64,000 nt of DNA from Pseudomonas sp. Tri1 (GCF_017968885.1 NZ_CP072913.1:5930501-5994500), one strand, 5' to 3'; shown: positions 42,882 to 52,216, counted from the first letter of the stretch. The notes: generated by a model from the letters alone, not told the origin. Numbers and translations are program-made.

Positions 42882-44147
42882 ATGTATTTGTTCCGTCTAG
42901 CCATGGCCAGCCTGGCGAACCGCCGCTTCACCGCGATCCTCACTGCGTTTGCCATCGCCCTGTCTGTCTGTCTGTTGCTGGCAGTGGAGCGGGTGCGCAC
43001 CGAGGCGCGGGCCAGTTTTGCCAGCACCATCAGCGGCACCGACCTGATCGTCGGCGCCCGCTCCGGTTCGGTAAACCTGCTGCTGTATTCGGTGTTTCGC
43101 ATCGGCAACGCCACCAACAACATCCGCTGGGACAGCTTCGAACACTTCGCCAGCAACCCGAAAGTGAAGTGGGCGATCCCGATGTCCCTCGGCGATTCCC
43201 ATCGCGGTTATCGAGTGATGGGCACCACCGAGGCCTACTTCGAACACTACCAGTACGGTCGCCAGCAACACCTGGAACTGGCCGATGGCCGGGCCTTCGC
43301 CACCGATCCTTTCGAAGTGGTGCTCGGCGCCGAAGTGGCCGAGGCACTGCATTACAAGCTCGGCGACAAACTGGTGCTGGCCCACGGCGTGGCGGCGGTC
43401 AGCCTGGTCAAGCACGACGACAAACCCTTCACCGTGGTCGGCATTCTCAAACGCACCGGCACCCCGGTGGACCGCACGCTGCACATCAGCCTCGGTGGCA
43501 TGGAAGCGATCCACATCGACTGGAAGAACGGCGTGCCGGCCCAGGGCAACGGCCGCATCAGCGCCGACCAGGCGCGCAACATGGACCTCACGCCCCAGGC
43601 GATCACCGCGTTCATGCTCGGCCTCAACAGCAAGATCTCCACCTTTGCCTTGCAACGCGAGATCAACGAGTTCCGCGGCGAGCCATTGCTGGCGATCCTG
43701 CCCGGCGTGGCCCTGCAAGAGTTGTGGAGCCTGATGGGCACGGCGGAAAAAGCCCTGTTCGTGATTTCATTGTTCGTGGTGCTGACCGGGTTGATCGGCA
43801 TGCTGACGGCGATCCTCACCAGCCTCAACGAACGCCGCCGGGAAATGGCGATCCTGCGTTCGGTGGGCGCCCGGCCGTGGCACATTGCGACGCTGCTGGT
43901 GCTCGAAGCCTTTGCCCTGGCCCTGGCCGGAGTCACCGCCGGGCTGGCGTTGCTGTACATCGGCATCGCTGCCGCCCAGGGTTACGTGCAGTCAGCCTAT
44001 GGTTTGTACCTGCCGCTGAGCTGGCCGAGCGAATATGAATGGACGCTGATGGCTGGCATCCTGGTCGCCGCCCTGCTGATGGGCAGCGTGCCGGCCTGGC
44101 GCGCCTATCGCCAATCGTTGGCCGATGGCCTGTCGATCCGTTTATGA
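42882..44147 (+). CDS. FtsX-type ABC permease (zinc operon)
   Basis: The start at 42882 lies one base after the ATPase stop. The 421-residue protein has an N-terminal helix (FTAILTAFAIALSVCLLLAVE), a large periplasmic domain of about 230 residues (DLIVGARSGSVNLLLYSVFRIGN), and three C-terminal helices with the FtsX core (LIGMLTAILTSLNERRREMAILRSVGARPWHI). This is the MacB_PCD/FtsX architecture of mechanotransmission transporters that act on periplasmic substrates. It works with the ATPase encoded just before it and probably with the DUF2796 and DUF3299 proteins. Confidence 0.88.
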   Translation: MYLFRLAMASLANRRFTAILTAFAIALSVCLLLAVERVRTEARASFASTISGTDLIVGARSGSVNLLLYSVFRIGNATNNIRWDSFEHFASNPKVKWAIPMSLGDSHRGYRVMGTTEAYFEHYQYGRQQHLELADGRAFATDPFEVVLGAEVAEALHYKLGDKLVLAHGVAAVSLVKHDDKPFTVVGILKRTGTPVDRTLHISLGGMEAIHIDWKNGVPAQGNGRISADQARNMDLTPQAITAFMLGLNSKISTFALQREINEFRGEPLLAILPGVALQELWSLMGTAEKALFVISLFVVLTGLIGMLTAILTSLNERRREMAILRSVGARPWHIATLLVLEAFALALAGVTAGLALLYIGIAAAQGYVQSAYGLYLPLSWPSEYEWTLMAGILVAALLMGSVPAWRAYRQSLADGLSIRL

Positions 44148-44158
44148 GGACCTTGAAA

Positions 44159-44677
44159 ATGCCCCGCGCCCTGCTTGCGCTGTTGATGATGGTCGCCCTG
44201 CCGCTGTGGGCAGCCGAGCCGAGGGACCTGGCCTGGTCGGAAATGATCCCGCCGGATGCGCCGCCGGAAGTGCCGAACATGACCCCGCTGCATGACTTGT
44301 CGAAGATGAGCGACGCGTTGGCCGCCGAATCCGCCCCGGCGGCCAAGCAGGATTTGCCCAACGCCCCGGTGGTCAAGGCCCTCGACGGCCAGCAGATCCG
44401 CCTGCCGGGCTACATCGTGCCGCTGGAAGTCAGCGAAGAAGGCCGCACCACGGACTTTTTGCTGGTGCCCTACTTCGGCGCCTGCATCCACGTGCCGCCA
44501 CCGCCGTCGAACCAGATCGTGCATGTGAAAAGCGAAGTCGGGGTCAAGCTCGATGAGCTGTACCAGCCCTACTGGGTTGAAGGGCCGATGCAGGTCAAGC
44601 CTTCCACCAGTGAACTGGCCGATGCCGGGTATCAAATGGAGGCGCAGAAGATTTATGTGTATGAGCTGCCGGAGTGA
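44159..44677 (+). CDS. DUF3299 periplasmic protein (zinc operon)
   Basis: The start at 44159 (MPRALLALLMMVALPLWA) has GAGGA eight bases before it; an ATG at 44144 overlapping the permease stop has no ribosome-binding site. The 172-residue product has a signal peptide and the DUF3299 domain: GQQIRLPGYIVPLEVSEEGR, then FLLVPYFGACIHVPPPPSNQIVHV, with a single conserved Cys in FGACIH. The domain is small and beta-rich. It is the last gene of the Zur-type operon, the counterpart of PA4066. The Cys-x-His pair could bind zinc, which is inference. Confidence 0.82.
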   Translation: MPRALLALLMMVALPLWAAEPRDLAWSEMIPPDAPPEVPNMTPLHDLSKMSDALAAESAPAAKQDLPNAPVVKALDGQQIRLPGYIVPLEVSEEGRTTDFLLVPYFGACIHVPPPPSNQIVHVKSEVGVKLDELYQPYWVEGPMQVKPSTSELADAGYQMEAQKIYVYELPE

Positions 44678-44705
44678 ATCTGGTGGTGATATGTGGTTTT
44701 TGAGG

Positions 44706-44735
44706 TCGCTATCGCGAGCAAGCTCACTCCCACAG
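44706..44735 (-). repeat. Single REP element
   Basis: One REP copy (GCTATCGCGAGCAAGCTCACTCCCAC) follows the DUF3299 stop. A degenerate half (TGTGGGAGCTGGCTTTCACGC) at about 44773 may be its eroded partner. Confidence 0.75.
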
Positions 44736-44827
44736 TTGGATCGGTATTCCTTCTGAAGAAACTCGATTCAATGTGGGAGCTGGCTTTCACGCAATGGTTC
44801 CCTCAAATTTTCTCATCAGCGCTTTTA

Positions 44828-44841
44828 TTGAGCTGAGTCAA
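44828..44841. promoter_or_regulatory. Anr/FNR-like box 1 upstream of oprG
   Basis: TTGAGCTGAGTCAA matches the TTGA-N6-TCAA core of Anr/FNR sites (consensus TTGAT-N4-ATCAA; inner positions are G and G here). It is 96 bases before the oprG ATG, 33 bp from the second box centre to centre. Confidence 0.55.
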
Positions 44842-44860
44842 TTAAACACCCCCTGACTCA

Positions 44861-44874
44861 TTGAGCTGTGTCAA
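44861..44874. promoter_or_regulatory. Anr/FNR-like box 2 upstream of oprG
   Basis: TTGAGCTGTGTCAA repeats the TTGA-N6-TCAA pattern and is 63 bases before the ATG. The two boxes are on the same DNA face (33 bp, about three turns). OprG of P. aeruginosa is reported to be Anr-dependent. Confidence 0.55.
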
Positions 44875-44936
44875 AAGACCGGACCAGACGGCTTCATATC
44901 ATGAGACATCAAATTTCGATGCCCTCTGGAGCCCTC

Positions 44937-45635
44937 ATGAACAAGTCCTTGCTCAGCGCTTCCCTCGTTGCCCTCGCGCTCGCCGCCCCACTCGCCCAGG
45001 CCCACACAGCCGGCGATATTATCGTTCGCGCCGGTGCTATCACCGTCAATCCGGAAGCCGACAGCTCCAGCGTCAAGGTTGACCGAGGTCCACTGGCCGG
45101 CACCGACCTGGGCGGCAAGGCGACCATGAGCAGTGACACGCAACTGGGCCTGAACTTCGCCTACATGATCACCAACAACCTGGGGATCGAGTTGCTGGCG
45201 GCCTCGCCGTTCGAACATGACGTGAAAATCAAAGGCACCGCCCTGGGCGCGGCCAATAACAAGCTCGGCACCCTCAAGCACCTGCCGCCAACCTTGAGCC
45301 TGGTCTACTACCCGCTCGACGCCAAGTCGGCGTTCCAGCCGTATGTCGGTGCCGGCATCAACTACACCTGGATCTACGACGAACACGTCGGCAGCGAAGC
45401 CAGCGCCAACGGCTTCAGCAACTTTCGCGCGAGCAACAGCTGGGGCATGGCGTGGCAAGTGGGCGCCGACTACATGCTGACCGACAACATCATGATCAAC
45501 GGCCAGATTCGCTATATCGACATCGACACCACCGCCTATGTGGACAACAACGCCGTGGCTGGCGGGACCCGGGCCAAGGTGAATGTCGATGTGGATCCGT
45601 GGATCTACATGGTGGGGTTGGGTTACAAGTTCTGA
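44937..45635 (+). CDS. oprG: Outer-membrane protein OprG (OmpW family)
   Basis: The start at 44937 opens a signal peptide (MNKSLLSASLVALALAAPLAQA); an earlier in-frame ATG is not preferred. The 232-residue product is an 8-stranded OmpW-family barrel: AGDIIVRAGAITVNPEADSS at the N-terminus, GLNFAYMITNNLGIELLAASPFEHD, LPPTLSLVYYPLD, and the C-terminal strand WIYMVGLGYKF ending in Phe. OmpW/OprG forms a hydrophobic channel for small apolar compounds. Two Anr/FNR-like boxes upstream suggest induction at low oxygen. Confidence 0.93.
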   Translation: MNKSLLSASLVALALAAPLAQAHTAGDIIVRAGAITVNPEADSSSVKVDRGPLAGTDLGGKATMSSDTQLGLNFAYMITNNLGIELLAASPFEHDVKIKGTALGAANNKLGTLKHLPPTLSLVYYPLDAKSAFQPYVGAGINYTWIYDEHVGSEASANGFSNFRASNSWGMAWQVGADYMLTDNIMINGQIRYIDIDTTAYVDNNAVAGGTRAKVNVDVDPWIYMVGLGYKF

Positions 45636-45659
45636 CCCAAGCTTAAAGATACGAAAACA

Positions 45660-45752
45660 CCTGTGGGAGCGAGCTTGCTCGCGATGACGGTGGATCAGCC
45701 AGCAATGATGTTGACTGACCTACCGCTATCGCGAGCAAGCTCGCTCCCACAG
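45660..45752. repeat. Inverted REP pair
   Basis: Two inverted REP cores lie between the convergent ends of oprG and the epimerase gene; the right copy ends 20 bases before the epimerase stop. Confidence 0.9.
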
Positions 45753-45772
45753 GTTTGTGGTGGCTGGGAAAC

Positions 45773-46702
45773 TCAGCGCCCCAACAAACGCGCCAGCCCC
45801 ACGCTCATCGGTGTTTGCTGGGGAAAGCTGAAGCGCTGCAACAGCCGATGGTTGTCGGCCCGGGAATGGCGGATGTCGCCGGAACGCGCCGGGGCGTAGC
45901 TGATCGGCGGCAGATCGCCCACCACGGCGGCCAGGGCCTGGAGCATCTGCTTGAGGGTCGTGGCCTGGTTCCAGCCGACGTTCACCGCCCCGACTTCCAC
46001 CTCAGGCTTCTCGATGGCCTGCACCAGCAAGTCCACCAAATCTTCGACGTAGACAAAGTCCCGGGTCTGCTCGCCGTCGCCGAACACGGTGATCGGCAGG
46101 CCTTTCTGCGCCCGTTCGCTGAAGATGCTGATGACCCCGGAATACGGCGAGGACGGATCCTGGCGCGGACCATAAATGTTGAAGAAGCGGAACACCACCG
46201 GTTCCAGGGCATGCTGGCGGCGATAGAAATCCAGGTAGAACTCGCTGGCCAGCTTGTCCGAGGCATACGGCGTGAGCGGGGCCTTGGGCGTTTCCTCGTC
46301 GATGGACTCGCCTTCGCCGTTGTTGCCATAGACCGCAGCGCTGGAGGCGAACAGCACCCGTTTCACACCGGCCTGGCGCATGGCCTCGCAGACGTTCAGG
46401 GTGCCGATGAAGTTGCTCTGGTGGGTGCGCACCGGGTCGTCCACCGACGCTTGCACCGAGGCCACTGCTGCCAGGTGCGCCACGGCGCTGCAACCGGCCA
46501 TGGCCCGGGCCACCAGCGCGGCATCGGCGACATCGCCTTCGATCAGTTCGACGGCGGGGTTGTCCAGCGGCAGGTTGCTGCGCTTGCCGGTGGACAGGTC
46601 ATCGAGGATACGCACCGAATGTCCCTTGGCGAGCAAGGCGTCGGTCAGGTGCGAACCAATGAAACCCGCGCCGCCAGTGATTAAAACAGGGCCTTCAGCC
46701 AT
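45773..46702 (-). CDS. NAD-dependent epimerase/dehydratase (GalE-like)
   Basis: This 309-residue extended-SDR protein has the NAD-binding loop ITGGAGFIGSHL near residue 9, the SSAAVYG serine, the catalytic pair YASDK, and RFFNIYGPRQDPSSPYSGVISIF, typical of UDP-glucose 4-epimerase and related nucleotide-sugar enzymes. The likely substrate is a UDP-sugar, used for lipopolysaccharide or another glycan. Its start overlaps the end of the neighbouring sugar-nucleotide gene by eight bases, so both are co-transcribed; no glycosyltransferase gene is nearby. Confidence 0.85.
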   Translation of the reverse strand: MAEGPVLITGGAGFIGSHLTDALLAKGHSVRILDDLSTGKRSNLPLDNPAVELIEGDVADAALVARAMAGCSAVAHLAAVASVQASVDDPVRTHQSNFIGTLNVCEAMRQAGVKRVLFASSAAVYGNNGEGESIDEETPKAPLTPYASDKLASEFYLDFYRRQHALEPVVFRFFNIYGPRQDPSSPYSGVISIFSERAQKGLPITVFGDGEQTRDFVYVEDLVDLLVQAIEKPEVEVGAVNVGWNQATTLKQMLQALAAVVGDLPPISYAPARSGDIRHSRADNHRLLQRFSFPQQTPMSVGLARLLGR

Positions 46703-47579
46703 GACGATAAAACCTATCCAGTAAGCCCGGGAGTGCCGCGCGCCAGGCGCGGGGCTTGATCCCGAAAGTGTGCAGAATTTTCTTGCAGGCCAGTACCGCG
46801 TGCTGTGGTTCTTCCGCGGCGTCCGGACGTGCGGCGTGGGCTTGGGCGGTGGGCGACTCGATTGCCAAAGGATGCAGGGCGCGGGCTTCGGTGAGGATCG
46901 CCTGGCCCAGCGCCAGCGGCGTGGTCGCCTCGTGCCCGGCGTAATGATAGGTGCCCCACAGCGGCGCCGCGCAATCGAGTTGCTTGAGCACCGAGATAAT
47001 CACCCGCGCCGCATCGTCCACGGGCGTCGGATTGCCGCGACGGTCGTCGGCCAGCAGCAACTCCTCAGGCTGTTCAGCCCGGGCCAGGAAACGTCCGAGG
47101 ATGCCGTCGGCGCTGTCGTCCAACAGCCAGCCGAAACGCAACAACACATGTTGCGGACAGGTGGCACGCACGCTTTGCTCGATTCGCCACAACGCCTGGC
47201 CACGCAGGCCCAAGGGTACAGGCTCGTCCTTTTCGCTATAGGCCGTGGCGCGGGAACCGTCGAACACCCGGTAGCTGGACGGTTGCAGCAAGACGATATT
47301 GTGATGCTGGCACAGCTCGGCCAGGCGCTCGACGGCGCGCTCCTGGCCGGCCAGGCGCTGCTCGCTGACGGCCTCGGCCTGAAACCAGTCGAAGTAGTAC
47401 GCCAGGTTGATCAAGGCGTCCGGACGGGTGTCGTCGAGCAACTGAGTCAGGCTCGCGGCATCCCAACCGTCTTCGGGTGGGCGGGGGGCAAGAAAACCGA
47501 TGTCTTCTTCTGCACCGAGGCGAATCAGCGCCTGCCCAAGGGCATTTCCGCCGCCCAGTAACATAAGGCGCATTCGCAT
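46695..47579 (-). CDS. RmlD-like sugar-nucleotide-binding protein, catalytic residues absent
   Basis: The start is taken at 47579 or six bases later (MRMRLMLLGGGNALGQ); a longer frame lacks support. The 294-residue protein resembles dTDP-4-dehydrorhamnose reductase: the Gly-rich loop GGGNALG, PDALINLAYYFDW, and VLLQPSSYRVFDGSRATAYSEKDEPVP. Where RmlD has Tyr-x3-Lys (YGRTK), this protein reads LRGQALWRIEQ, so the catalytic Tyr/Lys pair is absent. It may bind a sugar nucleotide without reducing it. It lies before the epimerase with an eight-base overlap. No strong ribosome-binding site is seen. Confidence 0.72.
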   Translation of the reverse strand: MRMRLMLLGGGNALGQALIRLGAEEDIGFLAPRPPEDGWDAASLTQLLDDTRPDALINLAYYFDWFQAEAVSEQRLAGQERAVERLAELCQHHNIVLLQPSSYRVFDGSRATAYSEKDEPVPLGLRGQALWRIEQSVRATCPQHVLLRFGWLLDDSADGILGRFLARAEQPEELLLADDRRGNPTPVDDAARVIISVLKQLDCAAPLWGTYHYAGHEATTPLALGQAILTEARALHPLAIESPTAQAHAARPDAAEEPQHAVLACKKILHTFGIKPRAWRAALPGLLDRFYRHG

Positions 47580-47886
47580 AAAGTCAGCAGGCCCAGTCTG
47601 TTGGCACAAGAATTTGGTCGACAACGCCCGCAGGCGTCACCGGGATCGTTGCATTTTGCGGGTTTAGTGCGCAACCGTCATCCGTAAAGTGCAGATCTGG
47701 CATTTGCGTGCACCTCGAGGCCGCTATCGCGAGCAAGCTCGCTCCCACATTTGACTGGTTGTGGCCACAGATTTTGCGCTCATAAAGGCCCCCCTGTGGG
47801 GAGCGAGCTCGCGATAGGGCCCGAACAGACGATGGAGATTCCTGACGGTACTTGCATCTTCCCCCTCCCACCCGCATAACTGCCCC
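47580..47886. other. 307-base divergent region with REP pair before lhr
   Basis: This gap separates the RmlD-like gene from lhr. It holds a REP copy at 47720-47750 and a second, shortened copy at about 47791-47820 in which the loop has lost four bases (GAGCGAGCTCGCGATAG). I see no RNA gene. The final 60 bases hold the lhr start region without a strong ribosome-binding site. Confidence 0.6.
47720..47820. repeat. Inverted REP pair, right copy shortened
   Basis: The left REP is in the minus orientation and the right in the plus, about 40 bases apart. The right copy lacks the usual TTGC in its centre, so its hairpin has no loop spacer. Confidence 0.8.
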
Positions 47887-50800
47887 ATGAATCTGCCCCT
47901 TGCAGCCAACCACGCCATGGCAGGCTTTCACCCCGCCGTTCGCGCCTGGTTCAGCCAGACTTTCCCAGCGGTGACGGCCGCCCAGGCCCGGGCGTGGCCG
48001 TTGATCGGCCAGCGCCGTTCGACCCTGGTGGCGGCGCCCACCGGTTCGGGCAAGACTTTGACGGCGTTTCTCGCCGTGCTCGATGACCTGGTGCACCGCG
48101 GCCTGGAACAAGGCGGCCTGCCGGACCAGACCCTGGTGGTCTATGTTTCGCCGCTCAAGGCATTGAGCAACGATATTCAGATCAACCTGCAAAACCCACT
48201 GGCCGGCATCACCGAACAATTGCGACAAATGGACCTGCCGCCCCTGTGTATCACCACCGCCGTACGCACCGGTGACACGCCGCAGAAGGAACGCACGGCG
48301 ATGCGCAAGAGCGCGCCGCACATCCTGGTGACCACACCAGAGTCGCTCTACGTGCTGCTCGGCTCCGATTCCGGCCGGCAAATGCTCGCCAGCACGCGCA
48401 CGGTGATCGTCGACGAAATCCACGCCATCGCCGCCAGCAAACGCGGCAGTCACTTGGCCTTGAGCCTGGAACGCCTGCAAGCCCTGTGCGCCGAACCGCT
48501 GATGCGCATCGGCCTGTCCGCCACGCAAAAACCCATCGAAGCCGTGTCACGTTTTCTCGTGGGCCAGGGGCGGCCCTGTGAAATCGTCGATATCGGCCAC
48601 GCCCGCCCCCGGGACCTGGACATCGAGGTGCCGCCCGTGCCGCTCTCGGCGGTGATGGCCAATGACGTCTGGGAGCTGGTCTACAACCGCCTCGCCGAGC
48701 TGGCCCGGGAACACCGCACCACGCTGGTGTTCGTCAACACCCGGCGCCTGGCCGAACGCCTGAGCCGTCATCTGAGCGAGCGCCTGGGCAAGGACGCCGT
48801 GGCCGCCCACCATGGCAGCCTGGCCAAGGAGTTTCGCCTCGACGCCGAACAACGCCTCAAGCGCGGCCAATTGCAGGTGTTGATCGCCACCGCGTCCCTG
48901 GAGCTGGGCATCGATATCGGCGATGTCGACCTGGTGTGCCAGATCGCCTCGCCCCGTTCGATCTCGGCGTTCCTGCAACGAGTGGGTCGCTCCGGGCACC
49001 AGGTGGGCGGTACACCCAAGGGACGGTTGTTCGCCACCAGTCGTGACGACTTGATCGAATGCGCCGCCCTGCTCGATTGCGTGCGCCGTGGCGAGCTGGA
49101 CATATTGCACATCCCCAAGGCGCCACTGGATGTGCTGGCCCAACAGATCGTCGCCGAGGTCAGTTGCCAGGAATGGCAGGAACAGGCGCTGCTGGAGACC
49201 TTGCGCCGCGCCTCGCCCTACGCCGAACTGGACGACGATCACTATCAGGCCCTGCTGCAGATGCTCGCCGAAGGCCTCAACGGTCGCCAGGGCGTGCGCA
49301 GCGCCTACCTGCACCGCGATGCCGTCACCCGCACCTTGCGCGGGCGCCGGGGCAGCAAGCTGACCGCCGTGACCAGCGGCGGCACCATCCCGGACAACGC
49401 TGACTACAGCGTGCTGCTCGAACCCCAAGGGCTGAACATTGGCAGCGTCAACGAAGATTTCGCAGTGGAGAGCATTGCCGGCGACGTGTTCCAGTTGGGC
49501 AATACGTCCTACCGCATCATTCGCGTCGAAACCGGGCGCGTGCGGGTCGAGGACGCCCAGGGCCAGCCGCCGACCATCCCGTTCTGGCTCGGTGAAGCCC
49601 CGGGGCGCAGCGCCGAATTGTCCCTGGCCGTCGCCCGCCTGCAAGCCCAGCTGGACGTATTACTCGGCGCCACGCCGGGCAATCTGCAACCGGCCCTCGA
49701 CTGGCTCACCGGCACCTTGCAACTGAACCTGGCCAGCGCTGAGCAACTGGTGGATTACCTGGCTCCGGCGCGCCTGGCCTTCGGCGCGCTGCCGTCCCAG
49801 GACACGTTGCTGATGGAGCGGTTTTTCGACGAGTCCGGCGGCACGCAACTGATCATCCACACGCCCTTTGGCAGCCGTATCAACCGCGCCTGGGGCCTGG
49901 CCTTGCGCAAGCGCTTCTGCCGCACCTTCAATTTCGAATTGCAGGCCGCCGCCAGCGAAGACGCCATCGTGCTGTCGCTGTCCACCAGCCACAGCTTCGA
50001 GTTGGACGAGGTCTGGCGCTACCTCAACAGCCATAGCGCCGAGCAGATCCTGATCCAGGCTGTGCTGGATGCGCCGCTGTTCGGCGTGCGCTGGCGCTGG
50101 AATGCCGGCGTGGCCCTGGCCTTGCCGCGCTACAGCGGCGGGCGCAAAGTCGCCCCGCAGATCCAGCGGATGAAAAGCGAAGACCTGATCGCCAGCGTAT
50201 TCCCGGATCAAATCGCCTGCTTGGAGAACCTGGCCGGCGAGCGCGAGATCCCCGACCACCCGCTGGTGGAACAGACCCTCGACGATTGCCTGCACGAAGC
50301 CATGGACAGCGAAGGCTGGCTGACGCTGTTGCGGCGCATGGAAGCCGGCGAGGTTCGCCTGATCAGCCGCGACCTGCCGGCGCCCTCGCCCCTGGCGGCG
50401 GAAATCCTCAGCGCCCGGCCCTACACCTTCCTCGACGACGCACCGCTGGAGGAACGGCGGACCCAGGCGGTGATCAACCGGCGCTGGAGCGATCCACAGT
50501 CCACCGACGACCTTGGCGCGCTGGACGCCGAGGCCATCGAGTCAGTGAGGAATGAAGCCTGGCCAACGCCGGCCAATCTCGATGAAATGCACGAAGCGCT
50601 GATGAGCCTGGCCTGCATCGCCGACAGCGAAGCCAGCGCCCATCCGTCGTGGCTGGAGTGGTTGCAGACCCTGGCCGAACGCGGTCGCGCCAGCCATGTG
50701 CAGATCAGCGCCGAACGCGGACTGTGGGTGGCGCTGGAACGGCTGACGTGCCTGCAAGCGGTTTATCCACAGGCCCAATGGCAACCCGCATTGACGCCCT

Positions 50801-52200
50801 TGGCTGGTTTCGATGAAGCCTGGGACAGTGACGAAGCCGTTGTGGAAGTCCTTCGCGCCCGGCTCAGCGCTTTTGGCCCTCTGCCGTTGAAGGCCATCGC
50901 CTATCCGCTGGGGTTGTCGACCCCGCAAGTCACCCTGGCCCTGGCGCACCTGGAGCAGCAAGGCTACGTATTGCGTGGCCGGTTCACGCCGGGCATCGGC
51001 CAGGAGGAATGGTGCGAGCGGCATTTGCTGGCGCGTATCCATCGCTACACGGTCAAGCGCCTGCGCCGGGAAATCGAGCCGGTGATGTTGCAGGACTTCA
51101 TGCGCTTCCTGTTCGACTGGCAGCATCTGTCGCCGTCCACCCAGGGCCGCGGGAGCGCCGTACTGCCATCGATCATCAGCCAGTTCGAGGGCTACCCGGC
51201 GGCTGCCTCGGCTTGGGACAGTGACCTGCTGCCGGCGCGGATAAAAGACTATGCGCCGAGCTGGCTCGATGAGCTGTGCCGCAACGGCAAACTGGTGTGG
51301 ACGCGCCTGAGCGCCCGCCAGAAAGCCTCTGCCAGCGCCCTGCGCAGCACGCCGATTGTGTTGCTGCCGCGCAGTCAGCTGACGCTGTGGAGCAGCCTGG
51401 CCGAACAAACACTCCCCAGCGAATTGTCCCTCAAAACGCAAAAAGTCCATCAGGCCCTCAGCGAACACGGCGCGCTGTTTTTTGATGAACTGCTGCATGA
51501 GGCCCATCTGCTGCGCAGCGAATTGGAAATTGCCTTGCAGGAACTGGTGGGCGCTGGGTTGGTGAACGCCGACAGCTTCGCCGGACTGCGCGCGCTGATC
51601 ACTCCCGCCAGTAAACGCCAGGCCCGCAGCAGCCGGCGTGGGCGCGGCGCGTTTGTCGGCGGCATGGACGACGCCGGGCGCTGGGCCCTGTTGCGCCGCA
51701 GTGCACCTGCGCCTCAAGAAGGCAACCGCCCCGCGCCCACAGCGCCAGAGACGCTGGAACACATCGCCATGACCCTGCTACGCCGTTACGGCGTGGTGTT
51801 CTGGCGTTTGCTGGAACGGGAAGCCGATTGGTTGCCGAGCTGGCGCGAGTTGCTGCGGACCTTTCATCGCCTGGAAGCACGGGGCGAAATCCGTGGAGGG
51901 CGTTTCGTCAGTGGGCTGGCGGGCGAGCAATTCGCCCTGCCCGAAGCCATCCCGTTGCTACGCGAAGTACGTCGCCGCCCCAGCGACGGCAGCTTGGTCG
52001 CGGTATGTGGCGTCGACCCGCTGAACCTGGCCGGCACCCTGCTACCGGGGGCGAAGGTGCCGGCGCTGGCGAGCAATCGGCTGGTGTATCGCGATGGGTT
52101 GCCGGTTGCGGCGCAGGTTGCTGGCAAGCAGCATCTGTGGGTGGAGTTGGATGGGCAGGGGATGGCTGAGGTGAAGAGTAAGCTCATTCAGAAAAATTGA
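47887..52200 (+). CDS. lhr: Lhr-type large ATP-dependent helicase
   Basis: This 1437-residue protein is a superfamily 2 helicase of the long Lhr (Lhr-Core plus extension) type. The first 480 residues hold the RecA-like domains: Walker A AAPTGSGKTLTA (Lys56), YVSPLKALSNDI, TTPESLYVLL, the DEIH box (VIVDEIHAIAA near 175), then TLVFVNTRRLAERL, VAAHHGSLAKEFR and QRVGRSGHQVGG. The Lhr winged-helix and DEAD-associated regions follow, then a long C-terminal extension of about 550 residues with further helical and winged-helix-like parts. Lhr unwinds RNA-DNA hybrids and is linked to DNA repair. No neighbour gives a specific role. Confidence 0.93.
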   Translation: MNLPLAANHAMAGFHPAVRAWFSQTFPAVTAAQARAWPLIGQRRSTLVAAPTGSGKTLTAFLAVLDDLVHRGLEQGGLPDQTLVVYVSPLKALSNDIQINLQNPLAGITEQLRQMDLPPLCITTAVRTGDTPQKERTAMRKSAPHILVTTPESLYVLLGSDSGRQMLASTRTVIVDEIHAIAASKRGSHLALSLERLQALCAEPLMRIGLSATQKPIEAVSRFLVGQGRPCEIVDIGHARPRDLDIEVPPVPLSAVMANDVWELVYNRLAELAREHRTTLVFVNTRRLAERLSRHLSERLGKDAVAAHHGSLAKEFRLDAEQRLKRGQLQVLIATASLELGIDIGDVDLVCQIASPRSISAFLQRVGRSGHQVGGTPKGRLFATSRDDLIECAALLDCVRRGELDILHIPKAPLDVLAQQIVAEVSCQEWQEQALLETLRRASPYAELDDDHYQALLQMLAEGLNGRQGVRSAYLHRDAVTRTLRGRRGSKLTAVTSGGTIPDNADYSVLLEPQGLNIGSVNEDFAVESIAGDVFQLGNTSYRIIRVETGRVRVEDAQGQPPTIPFWLGEAPGRSAELSLAVARLQAQLDVLLGATPGNLQPALDWLTGTLQLNLASAEQLVDYLAPARLAFGALPSQDTLLMERFFDESGGTQLIIHTPFGSRINRAWGLALRKRFCRTFNFELQAAASEDAIVLSLSTSHSFELDEVWRYLNSHSAEQILIQAVLDAPLFGVRWRWNAGVALALPRYSGGRKVAPQIQRMKSEDLIASVFPDQIACLENLAGEREIPDHPLVEQTLDDCLHEAMDSEGWLTLLRRMEAGEVRLISRDLPAPSPLAAEILSARPYTFLDDAPLEERRTQAVINRRWSDPQSTDDLGALDAEAIESVRNEAWPTPANLDEMHEALMSLACIADSEASAHPSWLEWLQTLAERGRASHVQISAERGLWVALERLTCLQAVYPQAQWQPALTPLAGFDEAWDSDEAVVEVLRARLSAFGPLPLKAIAYPLGLSTPQVTLALAHLEQQGYVLRGRFTPGIGQEEWCERHLLARIHRYTVKRLRREIEPVMLQDFMRFLFDWQHLSPSTQGRGSAVLPSIISQFEGYPAAASAWDSDLLPARIKDYAPSWLDELCRNGKLVWTRLSARQKASASALRSTPIVLLPRSQLTLWSSLAEQTLPSELSLKTQKVHQALSEHGALFFDELLHEAHLLRSELEIALQELVGAGLVNADSFAGLRALITPASKRQARSSRRGRGAFVGGMDDAGRWALLRRSAPAPQEGNRPAPTAPETLEHIAMTLLRRYGVVFWRLLEREADWLPSWRELLRTFHRLEARGEIRGGRFVSGLAGEQFALPEAIPLLREVRRRPSDGSLVAVCGVDPLNLAGTLLPGAKVPALASNRLVYRDGLPVAAQVAGKQHLWVELDGQGMAEVKSKLIQKN

Positions 52201-52216
52201 GGGTGTTTGGCCCGGC

